Shown here piece by piece: positions 5,213 through 14,226 of a stretch of DNA of 15,490 bases. A model generated the notes under the pieces. That model saw only the letters and a list, made by a program, of their open reading frames with translations. It was not told the origin of the DNA and did no database searches. The translations under genes were made by a program, and so were the position numbers. Origin of the DNA: Lichenicola sp964242425 (GTDB taxonomy: Bacteria > Pseudomonadota > Alphaproteobacteria > Acetobacterales > Acetobacteraceae); the NCBI GenBank assembly GCA_964242425.1, contig CAXTCK010000071.1:1-15490 (forward strand), in the 5' to 3' direction. Numbering within the stretch: position 1 is the stretch's first letter; every line of letters begins with the position of its first letter.

Positions 5213-7669
5213 CTATGACAACGCGTTGCGGGCGCCGGCGTGGCGATGGAGAAGGTCGAGCAGGCGGTCGAGGATCGCCGGACGCGACACCACGAAGTTG
5301 CCGCGCCCGTCCACGCCGCCCGCGTCGCGGTCCGGGGTGCAGTCCTGCACCTCGTCCGCACGGTTGAACAGCATCTCCGAGCTGCCTTCGAGGGCGGCGG
5401 GCGCGTCGTAGATGTGCAGGTCGGCGCGGTGCTCGAGGTTCCAGCGGCTCGACAACACCAGCCCGGGGGTGTTGCAGATCCAGCGGTACTTCGCCAGCGC
5501 CGCTCCCAGCGGGGCGACGAAGCAGTCCGCGCGCGAGCACCACACCACGCTGCACAGCGCCGAACGGTTGACGATGTCGACCACCGTCACGCCCGCGTCC
5601 CGTCCCGCCGCCACGATCGCCGCCGCCAGGGCGAACTCCTGGGCGAGGTCGCCGTCGGCAGGGACCTCGTGCCGGACGGCGCCGCCGCGGTCGTGCTGGT
5701 CGTTCAGGCCGTCCACCACCACGGTGCAGTTGGGCACGCTGCGGCCGAGACGGCCAAGAAGCTCCGCCGCGAAGCCGGCCATGTCGTCCAGGGTGCGGTT
5801 GCCGACCCGTATCCCGAACACGATCACCGGGCCGGCCGCGCGCGCCGCGTCCGCCGCGCGGCGGTCGTCCTGGAGCGACGGCGCGTCGTTGCCGGCCGCC
5901 ACCACCGCCGGGCCAAGCTCGGCCGGGATGCTGATCGCGTTGTAGCGGATCACGCGCTGGCCGGACCGGTAGAAGGCGGGGATGTGGGCGTCGAAGCCGT
6001 GCGCGTGGCGGGTGATGCGGCCGTCCAGCATCGGGAAGATGCGCTCCTCCGGGCCGAAGAAGGCCTGGATGACGTTCTTGCTGAACATCTGCAGCTGCGG
6101 CAGGCGGGCGGGCTCGGCGCGCGCGGCGTGCCGAAGCAGAAAGGCGAGCCCGGCCAGGTCCTGCCAGACGTAGTGGCCGATATGGATCGCGTTGGCGCCG
6201 AAGAACTGCTGCACCACCGGATCGGGGGCCAGGGAGGCGCCCGCGGCGAGGGCTTCGTGGTGCACCAGGAGGTGGCCCAGCAGGACAGCCCGTCCCCTGG
6301 CGAAATGCCTGCCGCAGGCGGCGGCAAGCTCGGGCGTGCGCGCCACCAGCAGGTCGGCGGTCGGGAAGTAGAGCGCCTGGTTGTAGAAGTAGGTGCCGGT
6401 GCAGACGACGTGGAACACCAGGCCGGTTTCTTCCTGCCGGAACCGGTAGCTGAAGCAGTGCTGGTCGAGCAGAAGCGCGAAGCCGTCGCTTTCCACCGCC
6501 GTGCCGTCGACGGGCGACGGCCACACCATCCGGTTCTCGCGCAGCAGCCGGTCCATCTCGGCATGGAGGCTGTGCCCCACGGCGCGGCTTGCCGCCTGTG
6601 TGTCCAGCGCGAGCAGGCCGCGCGTGGCCGGCACCACGTAGGCGAGGCCCGGCGGCGGCGGCGCGTCCAGGGTCCAGACCCGGGTATCGCCGGCATGGCC
6701 GTTCCGCTGCAGGTGCAGCGGCACCAGCGCGCCAAGGTCCGCCAGCGGCAGCCGGGCCACCCCGTCCTCCGGCAGCGGCTGTTCCGGCATTCCGAGGGCC
6801 AGGCCGTTCCAGAGCGCCGACAGCAGCGGTGCGGCCAGGCGCGCCAGGTGGTCCTGCCAGTGCGTCGGCAGCAGGGAGATGGCGTGGCTCATCAGCCTGC
6901 CGTCCAGGTCGATGAACCAGGTCGCCCGGTGCCCGTCCCGGTGACGCAGGATCACCGCCAGGAGCGGCGTGAACGCGGCCTCCACGGACGCGACCTCCCA
7001 GCCCGGAAGCAGCTCCGCCAGCGCCTCCCCGGCCACCAGCGGCACCATCTCGCTGGGGTTGCCGACCAGGCTGCCGTTGGTGTCGGGAACCGGCGTGAAC
7101 AGCAGCGGCGGGATCTCCTGCAGGCTGTGCCGCAGCAGGAGCGGGTCAGGCAGCAGGGGAAGAAGGGAATCGGCATCGAGCAGCGCGTCGAGCTCGCGCT
7201 GCACCGAGGGCGGCAGGGCGAGCCAGGCGCGCACCGCATCCGGCACGGCGACCCGGATCAGCTTGCCGGGCGCATGCCTCAGCCACAGCCCGATCGCCTG
7301 CAGGCGGCTGGCGAACTCACGACGCTCCGGCCCGGACCGGGCCTGCGGCGGGGCGCAAAGCAGGCCGTTGTTGTCGACGTGCCAGCAGGCGACGCTGTTG
7401 TCCTCGTGACGCAGCACCAGCACCCAGACCGGATCGAGCAGGGTGAACAGCGCTTCAGCCTGCCAGCCCGGGTTGAAGCCGCGCACCGGGTCGCTGCCGC
7501 TCATCATTGGCACCGGCGCGCGGCCGGGCAGGAGCAGGCGCATCCCGTCCGGATGCTGCTGGACCGGGCGGTCGATCAGGAAAGGCAGGGTGTGCAGCGT
7601 TCCAAACCCTTCCCGTCCACCCAACCGGGCGTTGCCGGGGGCAGGTTGGCATGGGGCAGGATCGCCCAC
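5213..7669 (-). CDS. Large protein of unknown function with duplicated N-terminal module and GT61-like C-terminal part
   Basis: I do not recognise a named family. No signal peptide or membrane helix is evident, so it is probably cytoplasmic. With the GTG start at 7669 it has 818 residues. Residues 66-104 and 221-259 align without gaps with 13 identities in 39. Shared elements are PGW, LRH, an Ala-x-Trp pair and D-x-x-G-x-L, so the N-terminal half contains two related modules. After residue 390 the character changes: TGTYFYNQALYFPTADLL (424-441), IHIGHYVWQDLAGL (495-508), VIVFGIRVGNRT (615-626) and CFVAPLGAALAKYRWICNTP (716-735). The last is reminiscent of the hGAgL loop near the C-terminus of GT61-like glycosyltransferases; this is inference. 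The start is uncertain: ATGs at 7543, 7507 and 7504 are possible, but codons from about 7590 onward already look coding. It diverges from the AraC-family gene and precedes the exported beta-helix gene. Confidence 0.72.
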   Translation of the reverse strand: MGDPAPCQPAPGNARLGGREGFGTLHTLPFLIDRPVQQHPDGMRLLLPGRAPVPMMSGSDPVRGFNPGWQAEALFTLLDPVWVLVLRHEDNSVACWHVDNNGLLCAPPQARSGPERREFASRLQAIGLWLRHAPGKLIRVAVPDAVRAWLALPPSVQRELDALLDADSLLPLLPDPLLLRHSLQEIPPLLFTPVPDTNGSLVGNPSEMVPLVAGEALAELLPGWEVASVEAAFTPLLAVILRHRDGHRATWFIDLDGRLMSHAISLLPTHWQDHLARLAAPLLSALWNGLALGMPEQPLPEDGVARLPLADLGALVPLHLQRNGHAGDTRVWTLDAPPPPGLAYVVPATRGLLALDTQAASRAVGHSLHAEMDRLLRENRMVWPSPVDGTAVESDGFALLLDQHCFSYRFRQEETGLVFHVVCTGTYFYNQALYFPTADLLVARTPELAAACGRHFARGRAVLLGHLLVHHEALAAGASLAPDPVVQQFFGANAIHIGHYVWQDLAGLAFLLRHAARAEPARLPQLQMFSKNVIQAFFGPEERIFPMLDGRITRHAHGFDAHIPAFYRSGQRVIRYNAISIPAELGPAVVAAGNDAPSLQDDRRAADAARAAGPVIVFGIRVGNRTLDDMAGFAAELLGRLGRSVPNCTVVVDGLNDQHDRGGAVRHEVPADGDLAQEFALAAAIVAAGRDAGVTVVDIVNRSALCSVVWCSRADCFVAPLGAALAKYRWICNTPGLVLSSRWNLEHRADLHIYDAPAALEGSSEMLFNRADEVQDCTPDRDAGGVDGRGNFVVSRPAILDRLLDLLHRHAGARNALS

Positions 7670-7680
7670 AACACGGGGTG

Positions 7681-7712
7681 GGCCAGGCGGGACGGCCAGG
7701 CGGGACGGCCAG
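7681..7712. repeat. Tandem array of a 13-bp unit in the divergent promoter region
   Basis: The unit GGCCAGGCGGGAC is repeated perfectly at 7681-7693 and 7694-7706, with a partial copy (GGCCAG) at 7707-7712. It lies between the start of the 818-residue gene and the AraC-family gene. AraC-type regulators often bind direct repeats, but the 13-bp spacing is shorter than the usual two-turn arrangement, so a role as operator is only a possibility. Confidence 0.55.
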
Positions 7713-7779
7713 CCGTCGACCGCGTCCGGAACGCGGGGCGGGACGGCAGGTTACGGTTCGCGTGAGGGCCAGGAGGGGG

Positions 7780-8736
7780 ATGAACGGCGTGACGGCAAAC
7801 GTCCTCGATCGACTTCTGGCCGCCCTGACGGTCCGGTTGCACGCGTTCTCGGTGTGCGAGGTGCAGGAACGATGGCAGCTGGAGTTCGCGGGCTTCGAGG
7901 CGATCACGGTGCACTTCGTCCTGCACGGCGCCGGCAGCCTGAGCGTCGGCAACGGGCCGTGGCTGCCGTTCTCCGCCGGGAGCATCCTGGTGGTGCCGCC
8001 GCGCCAGGCGCACCGGGTGGGCGGGGCGGGGCCGGTCGCGGGGTCGGTCCGCGCCGAGGACCGGTGCTCGCTTCTGGGCGACGGGCTGGTGAGGTTCACG
8101 GCCGGAAACGGCAGCCGCGACGTCCTGCTGGTCTGCGGGACGATCTCCGCCTCCTACGCGACGGCGCTCGAGCTGTTCGACCTGCTGCGCGAGCCCCTGG
8201 TCAAGGACGCGTCGGCCGATCCCGCCACCGGCCACGCCTTCGCGCTCATGCTCGGCGAGGTTTCGCGGCCGGGCCTGGGCACGCAGGCCATGACCGAGCT
8301 GCTGATGACGCAGTGCCTCGTGTCGCTGCTGCGTGGACGGCTGGAGCGTGGCGACGGGTCCGAGCTGTCGGCGGTGCTGCACCATCCGCGGCTCGCGCGC
8401 GCGGTGCTGGTCGTGCTGGAGGATCCGGCGGGACGTCACAGCGTGGCGAGCCTGGCGACCACGGCCGGGATGAGCCGGGCCTCGTTCGCCGACCACTTCT
8501 CGCGGACGTTCCCCTACGGGCCGATGGACTTCGTGCAGAAGGTGCGCCTGAGGATCACGGCGCGCCTGCTGGCGACGACCGACCTGCCGGTCAAGGTGAT
8601 CGCGCAAAGCGTCGGCTATGGCGGTCCCGCAGCACTGGCGCGGGCGTTCCGGTCATCCTACGGCATCGATCCGGTCGGCTATCGCCGTGCCGGGCTCGAT
8701 GACCCGCGCGGGCCGCGCGAACTGGGCGAAGGCTGA
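7780..8736 (+). CDS. AraC-family transcriptional regulator, 318 residues
   Basis: This is a DNA-binding regulator with an N-terminal cupin-type sensor domain (about 15-190; FVLHGAGSLSV and SAGSILVVPPRQAHRV are the typical beta-barrel and PxxxxH elements). The C-terminal AraC/XylS domain has two helix-turn-helix units. The first spans about 220-242 (SVASLATTAGMSRASFADHF) and the second about 270-293 (VKVIAQSVGYGGPAALARAF), ending in the family signature around YGIDPVGYRR. The length is typical of cupin-AraC proteins (about 300-320). The ATG at 7780 has AGGAGG close upstream (3-base spacing); a GTG at 7789 is the alternative. It diverges from the 818-residue gene and is 137 bases upstream of the catalase-family gene on the same strand. 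It may regulate either neighbour; the effector cannot be deduced. Confidence 0.92.
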   Translation: MNGVTANVLDRLLAALTVRLHAFSVCEVQERWQLEFAGFEAITVHFVLHGAGSLSVGNGPWLPFSAGSILVVPPRQAHRVGGAGPVAGSVRAEDRCSLLGDGLVRFTAGNGSRDVLLVCGTISASYATALELFDLLREPLVKDASADPATGHAFALMLGEVSRPGLGTQAMTELLMTQCLVSLLRGRLERGDGSELSAVLHHPRLARAVLVVLEDPAGRHSVASLATTAGMSRASFADHFSRTFPYGPMDFVQKVRLRITARLLATTDLPVKVIAQSVGYGGPAALARAFRSSYGIDPVGYRRAGLDDPRGPRELGEG

Positions 8737-8873
8737 GCCGCAAGTCCAGGTCAGGCGGCCGATCGTCCAGATCGACGGCGGGCGCGGCAAAGCAGGCCCG
8801 GTCCGTGCGTTCACGGATCCACGCCGCAGCCTGGCCTGCGGTGCCATGGCCCAGCTTCCGATCGGAGTCCGAC

Positions 8874-9962
8874 ATGTCGGCCACCCAGCCCGTCTCGCCG
8901 CTTCGCTTCACCCCGTCGATGGAAACTCCCGACGCGGAGGAGGCGGAAACCAACCAGGGGTTGATGGACGCCCTGGACCACATCAGCCGCACCACGTTCG
9001 AGCATTCCGGCCATGCCACGCGATCGGTGCATGCCAAGGCGCACGGGGTCGTGCACGGCACGCTCCAGGTGCTGGAGCACCTGCCGCCGGACTACGCGCA
9101 GGGGCTGTTCGCGAGGCCTGCCAGCTACCGCGCGGCGCTGCGCTTTTCCACGCTTCCCGGCGACATCCTGGACGACAGCGTGTCCACCCCGCGCGGGCTG
9201 GCGTTGAAGGTGGTGGGAGTCGAGGGCGCCCGCCTGCCCGGCAGCGAGAACGACACCACCCAGGATTTCATCATGGTCAACGCGCCGGCGTTCAGTGCGC
9301 CGACGGCGGCCAAGTTCCTCGGCAACCTCAAGATGCTGGCCGCCACCACGGACAAGGCGGAAGGGCTGAAGAAGGCGTTGTCGGCGGTCAACCGGGCGAC
9401 GGAGTCCCTGGTCGAGGCGTTCGGCGGCAAGAGCCCGACGCTGACCACCATGGGCGGGCAGAAGCAGACGCACATCCTCGGCGAAACGTTCTACTCCCAG
9501 GTGCCGATCCTCTACGGCGACTTCATCGCCAAGTTCAGCGCAACCCCGGTGTTCGACCTGTCCCTGCTCGCCGGGACGCCGATCGACACCAGCGATTCGA
9601 ATGCGCTGCGGTCGGCGGTGTCGCAGCATTTCGCCAGCCATGGCGGCGAATGGGACTTCTGCGTCCAGCTCTGCACCGACCTCGACGCCATGCCGATCGA
9701 GGATGCCAGCGTGATCTGGCCGGAAGACCAGAGCCCCTACGTTCCGGTGGCGCGTTTGACCGTGCCGCCGCAGGACTCCTGGAGCGCCGAGGGTATCGCG
9801 GCGATCGACGAGGGGGCGGCGTTCAGCCCGTGGCACGGGCTCGCGGCGCACCGGCCGCTGGGCTCGGTGATGCGGGCGCGGAACACGACCTATGTCGGCT
9901 CGGCACGGTTCCGCTCCGAGCATAATGGCTGCCCGATACACGAGCCGAAGGCGGACGGGTGA
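8874..9962 (+). CDS. Catalase-family haem protein (y4iL-like), 362 residues
   Basis: This is a haem enzyme of the catalase superfamily, shorter than clade catalases (about 480 or more), matching the small y4iL-like subgroup whose reaction may be peroxide- or organic hydroperoxide-dependent. Visible active-site elements are the distal His53 in RSVHAKAHG (50-58), an Asn at 136 in DFIMVNAPAF, and near the C-terminus the proximal R-x-x-x-Y pattern Arg336/Tyr340. There is no signal peptide, so it is cytoplasmic unless exported otherwise. The start at 8874 is supported by GGAG six bases upstream; the longer in-frame start at 8805 adds an unlikely Arg/Trp-rich leader. It follows the AraC-family gene by 137 bases in the same direction, hinting at regulation by it. 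It ends at a hairpin-rich repeat shared with the converging cpdB. Family assignment is good; substrate is unknown. Confidence 0.88.
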   Translation: MSATQPVSPLRFTPSMETPDAEEAETNQGLMDALDHISRTTFEHSGHATRSVHAKAHGVVHGTLQVLEHLPPDYAQGLFARPASYRAALRFSTLPGDILDDSVSTPRGLALKVVGVEGARLPGSENDTTQDFIMVNAPAFSAPTAAKFLGNLKMLAATTDKAEGLKKALSAVNRATESLVEAFGGKSPTLTTMGGQKQTHILGETFYSQVPILYGDFIAKFSATPVFDLSLLAGTPIDTSDSNALRSAVSQHFASHGGEWDFCVQLCTDLDAMPIEDASVIWPEDQSPYVPVARLTVPPQDSWSAEGIAAIDEGAAFSPWHGLAAHRPLGSVMRARNTTYVGSARFRSEHNGCPIHEPKADG

Positions 9963-9983
9963 GCGGCCTGCAAGGGATCAAGG

Positions 9984-10025
9984 CCAGGGCGCTGCCCTGG
10001 ACCCGCTCAAGGCTTGGGCCTTGAG
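9984..10025. terminator. Double hairpin (REP-like) between converging catalase and cpdB genes
   Basis: There are two perfect stems in a row. CCAGGGC (9984-9990) pairs with GCCCTGG (9994-10000) around a GCT loop. CTCAAGGC (10006-10013) pairs with GCCTTGAG (10018-10025) around TTGG. They fill the 78-base gap between the stop codons of two converging genes, so they probably terminate both. The first stem and its CCAGGGCGCTGCCCTGGACCC surround resemble dispersed intergenic repeats I recall from Acetobacteraceae; that link is from memory and unverified. Confidence 0.6.
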
Positions 10026-10040
10026 AATCCGGTTGTGGGG

Positions 10041-11903
<1,863 letters not shown>

Positions 11904-11933
11904 GGCCGGATATGCCGTGTCATGCCGCTTCCG

Positions 11934-13352
11934 TCAGATCGCGGCCTCCGCGAAGATGCGCGCGGCATCGCCGTTCCACTCGGTCCGGAAGCGCGACAGC
12001 CAGTGCTCGGCCTGGGTCGGGGCGCCGGCCACGATCGGCCGCAGCGGGTCGAGATGGCGACGCTCGTCGCGGTTCTGCCGGTCAAGCCGGGCGCGCGCGG
12101 CAAGGCCGCCCTCGGCGATCGACACGAGGCGCGCGGCGAGGCTTCGCACGGTGCCGGCAGGCGCGCCGTCGGTGCGCTCCGGCCAGGGCGCGTCCAGGCC
12201 CTGCGACGGCACCGCGGCACGCAGCACGGCATAGGCGTGCCATGGCTGCTCGCGCACCAGCGCATCGGCGGCCGACAGCGCCGCGTCGTCGTAGAGCAGG
12301 CCGGTCCAGAACGCCGACTGCGCCACCATCATCGCGATCGACCCGGCATCCGCGCCGCGCATCTCCAGGAAGCGCTTGATCCGCACGTCGGTGAACACCG
12401 TGGTGAGGTGGTCGTCGAAGTCGCCCAGGGTCGGGCGCAGGTGCTCGAGCCCGGGTTGCCGGCCCTGCATCCAGGCGCGAAACGAGCCGCCGGCCACGTC
12501 GATCATCGTGCCGTCGCGGTTGACGAAATACATCGGCACGTCGAGCGCCCACTCGACATAGCGCCCGAAGCCGAAGCCGGGCTCGAAGAAGGCGGGCGGC
12601 ATGCCGGAACGAGCGTTGTCGGTGTCGGTCCAGACCCGGGCGCGGGTGGACAGAAGCCCGTTCGGGCGGCCCTCCTCGAACGGCGAGTTGGCGAACAAGG
12701 CGGTCGCCACCGGCTGCAGCGCCAGCGACACGCGCAGCTTTCGCGCCATGTCGGCCTCTGAGCCGTAGTCGAGGTTCACCTGAACGGTGCAGGTGCGCAG
12801 CATCATGTCCAGGCCGTATTGCCCGACCAGCGGCATGTAGCGGCGCATGATGGCGTAGCGGCTTTTCGGCATGAACGGCATGTCGGCGCGCGTCGCGGTG
12901 GGATGGAAGCCGAGCGGCGCGAAGCCGAGCCCGAGCACTTCCGCGTGTGGACGGAGCCGGGCGGCATGCGCCCGCAGCTCGGCCTCGGTGTCGTGCAGGC
13001 TCGGGAGCGGCGCGCCGGACAGCTCGAACTGGCCGGCGGGTTCGAGCGACAGGGAGCCACCCTTGTTCGGTCCCTGCCCTTTCAGCCCGATCAGCTGGCT
13101 GTTGTCGGTGATCGGCTCCCAGGAGGCGGGATCGGCGGCGTAGGCGGCGAGCAGGTCGGCGATGCCGCGCGGCTGGTAGGCGGGCGGCGCCCACGCTTCC
13201 CCGCCGGCGGCACCGGGCAGGCGGAAGCCGAACTTCTCGTGCTCGGTGCCGATCCGCCACGCGTCGCGCGGCTTGGCACCCGACGCGAGATGCGCCGCAA
13301 GCTGTTCCGCCGACTGGATCGGGGTGTCGTCTTGGTCGCCGGGGTTCGACAT
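11934..13352 (-). CDS. gshA: Glutamate-cysteine ligase, 472 residues
   Basis: This ATP-dependent cytosolic enzyme joins L-glutamate and L-cysteine to gamma-glutamylcysteine, the first and rate-limiting step of glutathione synthesis. It belongs to the GCS2-type group found in Alphaproteobacteria and plants, shown by GTEHEKFGF (35-43), ITDNSQLIGLKG (81-92) and SLEPAGQFELSG (102-113) at the active site. Later come MRRYMPLVGQYGLDMMLRTC and VQVNLDYGSEADM. The length agrees with the family (about 450-470). The ATG at 13352 gives the usual N-terminus (MSNPGDQDDTPIQS); an ATG at 13367 would add five residues, and neither has a strong ribosome binding site. It lies 100 bases after rsmE and 30 bases before cpdB on the same strand. 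In many Alphaproteobacteria rsmE and gshA are neighbours beside ubiA, as here. Identification is firm. Confidence 0.95.
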   Translation of the reverse strand: MSNPGDQDDTPIQSAEQLAAHLASGAKPRDAWRIGTEHEKFGFRLPGAAGGEAWAPPAYQPRGIADLLAAYAADPASWEPITDNSQLIGLKGQGPNKGGSLSLEPAGQFELSGAPLPSLHDTEAELRAHAARLRPHAEVLGLGFAPLGFHPTATRADMPFMPKSRYAIMRRYMPLVGQYGLDMMLRTCTVQVNLDYGSEADMARKLRVSLALQPVATALFANSPFEEGRPNGLLSTRARVWTDTDNARSGMPPAFFEPGFGFGRYVEWALDVPMYFVNRDGTMIDVAGGSFRAWMQGRQPGLEHLRPTLGDFDDHLTTVFTDVRIKRFLEMRGADAGSIAMMVAQSAFWTGLLYDDAALSAADALVREQPWHAYAVLRAAVPSQGLDAPWPERTDGAPAGTVRSLAARLVSIAEGGLAARARLDRQNRDERRHLDPLRPIVAGAPTQAEHWLSRFRTEWNGDAARIFAEAAI

Positions 13353-13373
13353 CGAGCGCGCACGCATCCTGGA

Positions 13374-13410
13374 AGGCGGCGCCGCCTGGGCGGGCCGCCG
13401 GTTGTCCGGC
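13374..13410. other. Palindrome and hairpin in the rsmE-gshA gap
   Basis: A perfect 14-bp palindrome AGGCGGCGCCGCCT spans 13374-13387. A small stem GCCGG (13397-13401) / CCGGC (13406-13410) with a TTGT loop lies next to it. Both are in the 100 bases between the rsmE stop and the gshA start. They could be an operator for a dimeric regulator, a weak attenuator, or chance in GC-rich DNA. Confidence 0.35.
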
Positions 13411-13452
13411 AGTGTCTATGCCGCTGCCACCGGTCCGGGGCAACCTCGGGCG

Positions 13453-14181
13453 TCAGCCGAGGAGGGATGCGAGCCCGGCAAGGGCGGCGGTTTCGGCGCG
13501 CAGGATCAGCGGGCCCAGGGTCGCCGCGACCACGAACGGGCGGCTGCGCAGCAGAACCCGCTCGGCAGGCGAGAAGCCGCCTTCGGGCCCGACCAGCAGG
13601 CCGGGCTGGAGCCCCGGCGGCGCAGGGGTGCGGGCGCGCCAGGCGGCGAGGCTGCCGGCGGCGTCCTCCGGCGTTGCCCGCTCCAGCGCCACCAGCAGCG
13701 GCCGGTCGGGCTCCCATGCGCCCAGCAGGTCGGGCAGCCGGACCGGCTCGGCGATCGCCGGCACGCTCAGCCGCTCGCATTGTTCCGCCGCCTCGGTGGC
13801 GATGACGGCCCAGCGCGCGGCGTTGATCCGGGACGCGTTGGTGCGTTCGGTGGTGACGGGTTGCAGCTCGGCCACGCCGAGCTCGGTCGCCATGCGCACC
13901 ACGAGATCGGTGGCGTCGCGCTTGAGCGGCGCGAACAACAGGGTCGGCCCGAACTCGGGCGCGGGCGGGCGCAGCTGCCGGTCGAGACGGAAGCGGCCGC
14001 GCTCCTTGCGCAGCGCCTCGATGGTGGCGCTCCATTCGCCGTCCCGGGCGTTGAACAGGCGCACGAGGTCGCCCGGCTGCCGGCGCAGCACGGTGCCGAG
14101 ATAATGTGCCTGGGCGTCCGTCATCGGCAGCACCGCGCCTGGTGACAAGGATGGGGCGTGAAGTCTGGGCAGGTCCTGCAT
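13453..14181 (-). CDS. rsmE: 16S rRNA (uracil1498-N3)-methyltransferase, 242 residues
   Basis: This SPOUT-class enzyme transfers a methyl group from S-adenosylmethionine to N3 of U1498 in the decoding region of 16S rRNA, acting on the 30S subunit. An N-terminal PUA-like RNA-binding part (about 1-70; HYLGTVLRRQPGD at 26-38) precedes the trefoil-knot domain. That domain has LLFAPLKRDATDLVVRMATE (81-100), TERTNA (111-116) and EAAEQCER (130-137). The knot motifs are LLVGPEGGFSPAE (195-207) and LGPLILRAETA (222-232). The length is normal (about 240). The ATG at 14181 has GGAG five bases upstream; an ATG at 14235 in frame would overlap the ubiA start and was rejected. It diverges from ubiA across only 45 bases, so the two promoters must overlap or reach into the opposite gene, and it leads the rsmE-gshA-cpdB series. 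Confidence 0.95.
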   Translation of the reverse strand: MQDLPRLHAPSLSPGAVLPMTDAQAHYLGTVLRRQPGDLVRLFNARDGEWSATIEALRKERGRFRLDRQLRPPAPEFGPTLLFAPLKRDATDLVVRMATELGVAELQPVTTERTNASRINAARWAVIATEAAEQCERLSVPAIAEPVRLPDLLGAWEPDRPLLVALERATPEDAAGSLAAWRARTPAPPGLQPGLLVGPEGGFSPAERVLLRSRPFVVAATLGPLILRAETAALAGLASLLG

Positions 14182-14226
14182 CGCGGCTCCGTTGACCAGG
14201 GGACGGAGCGGCCATAGCAGGAGTTC

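Noticed and set aside
2553..5411. 952-codon open frame on the plus strand, and similar long frames such as 5240-7765 and 10107-11858
   Set aside because: They lie antisense to well-supported genes and encode Ala/Arg/Gly/Val- or His/Gln-rich strings without domain features. Such mirror frames arise from the extreme third-position GC of the real genes.
11904..11936. Possible stop-codon readthrough fusing GshA to CpdB (same frame, one TGA)
   Set aside because: Both products have family-typical ends and CpdB has its own ATG. A shared frame occurs by chance one time in three, and no readthrough signal is visible.
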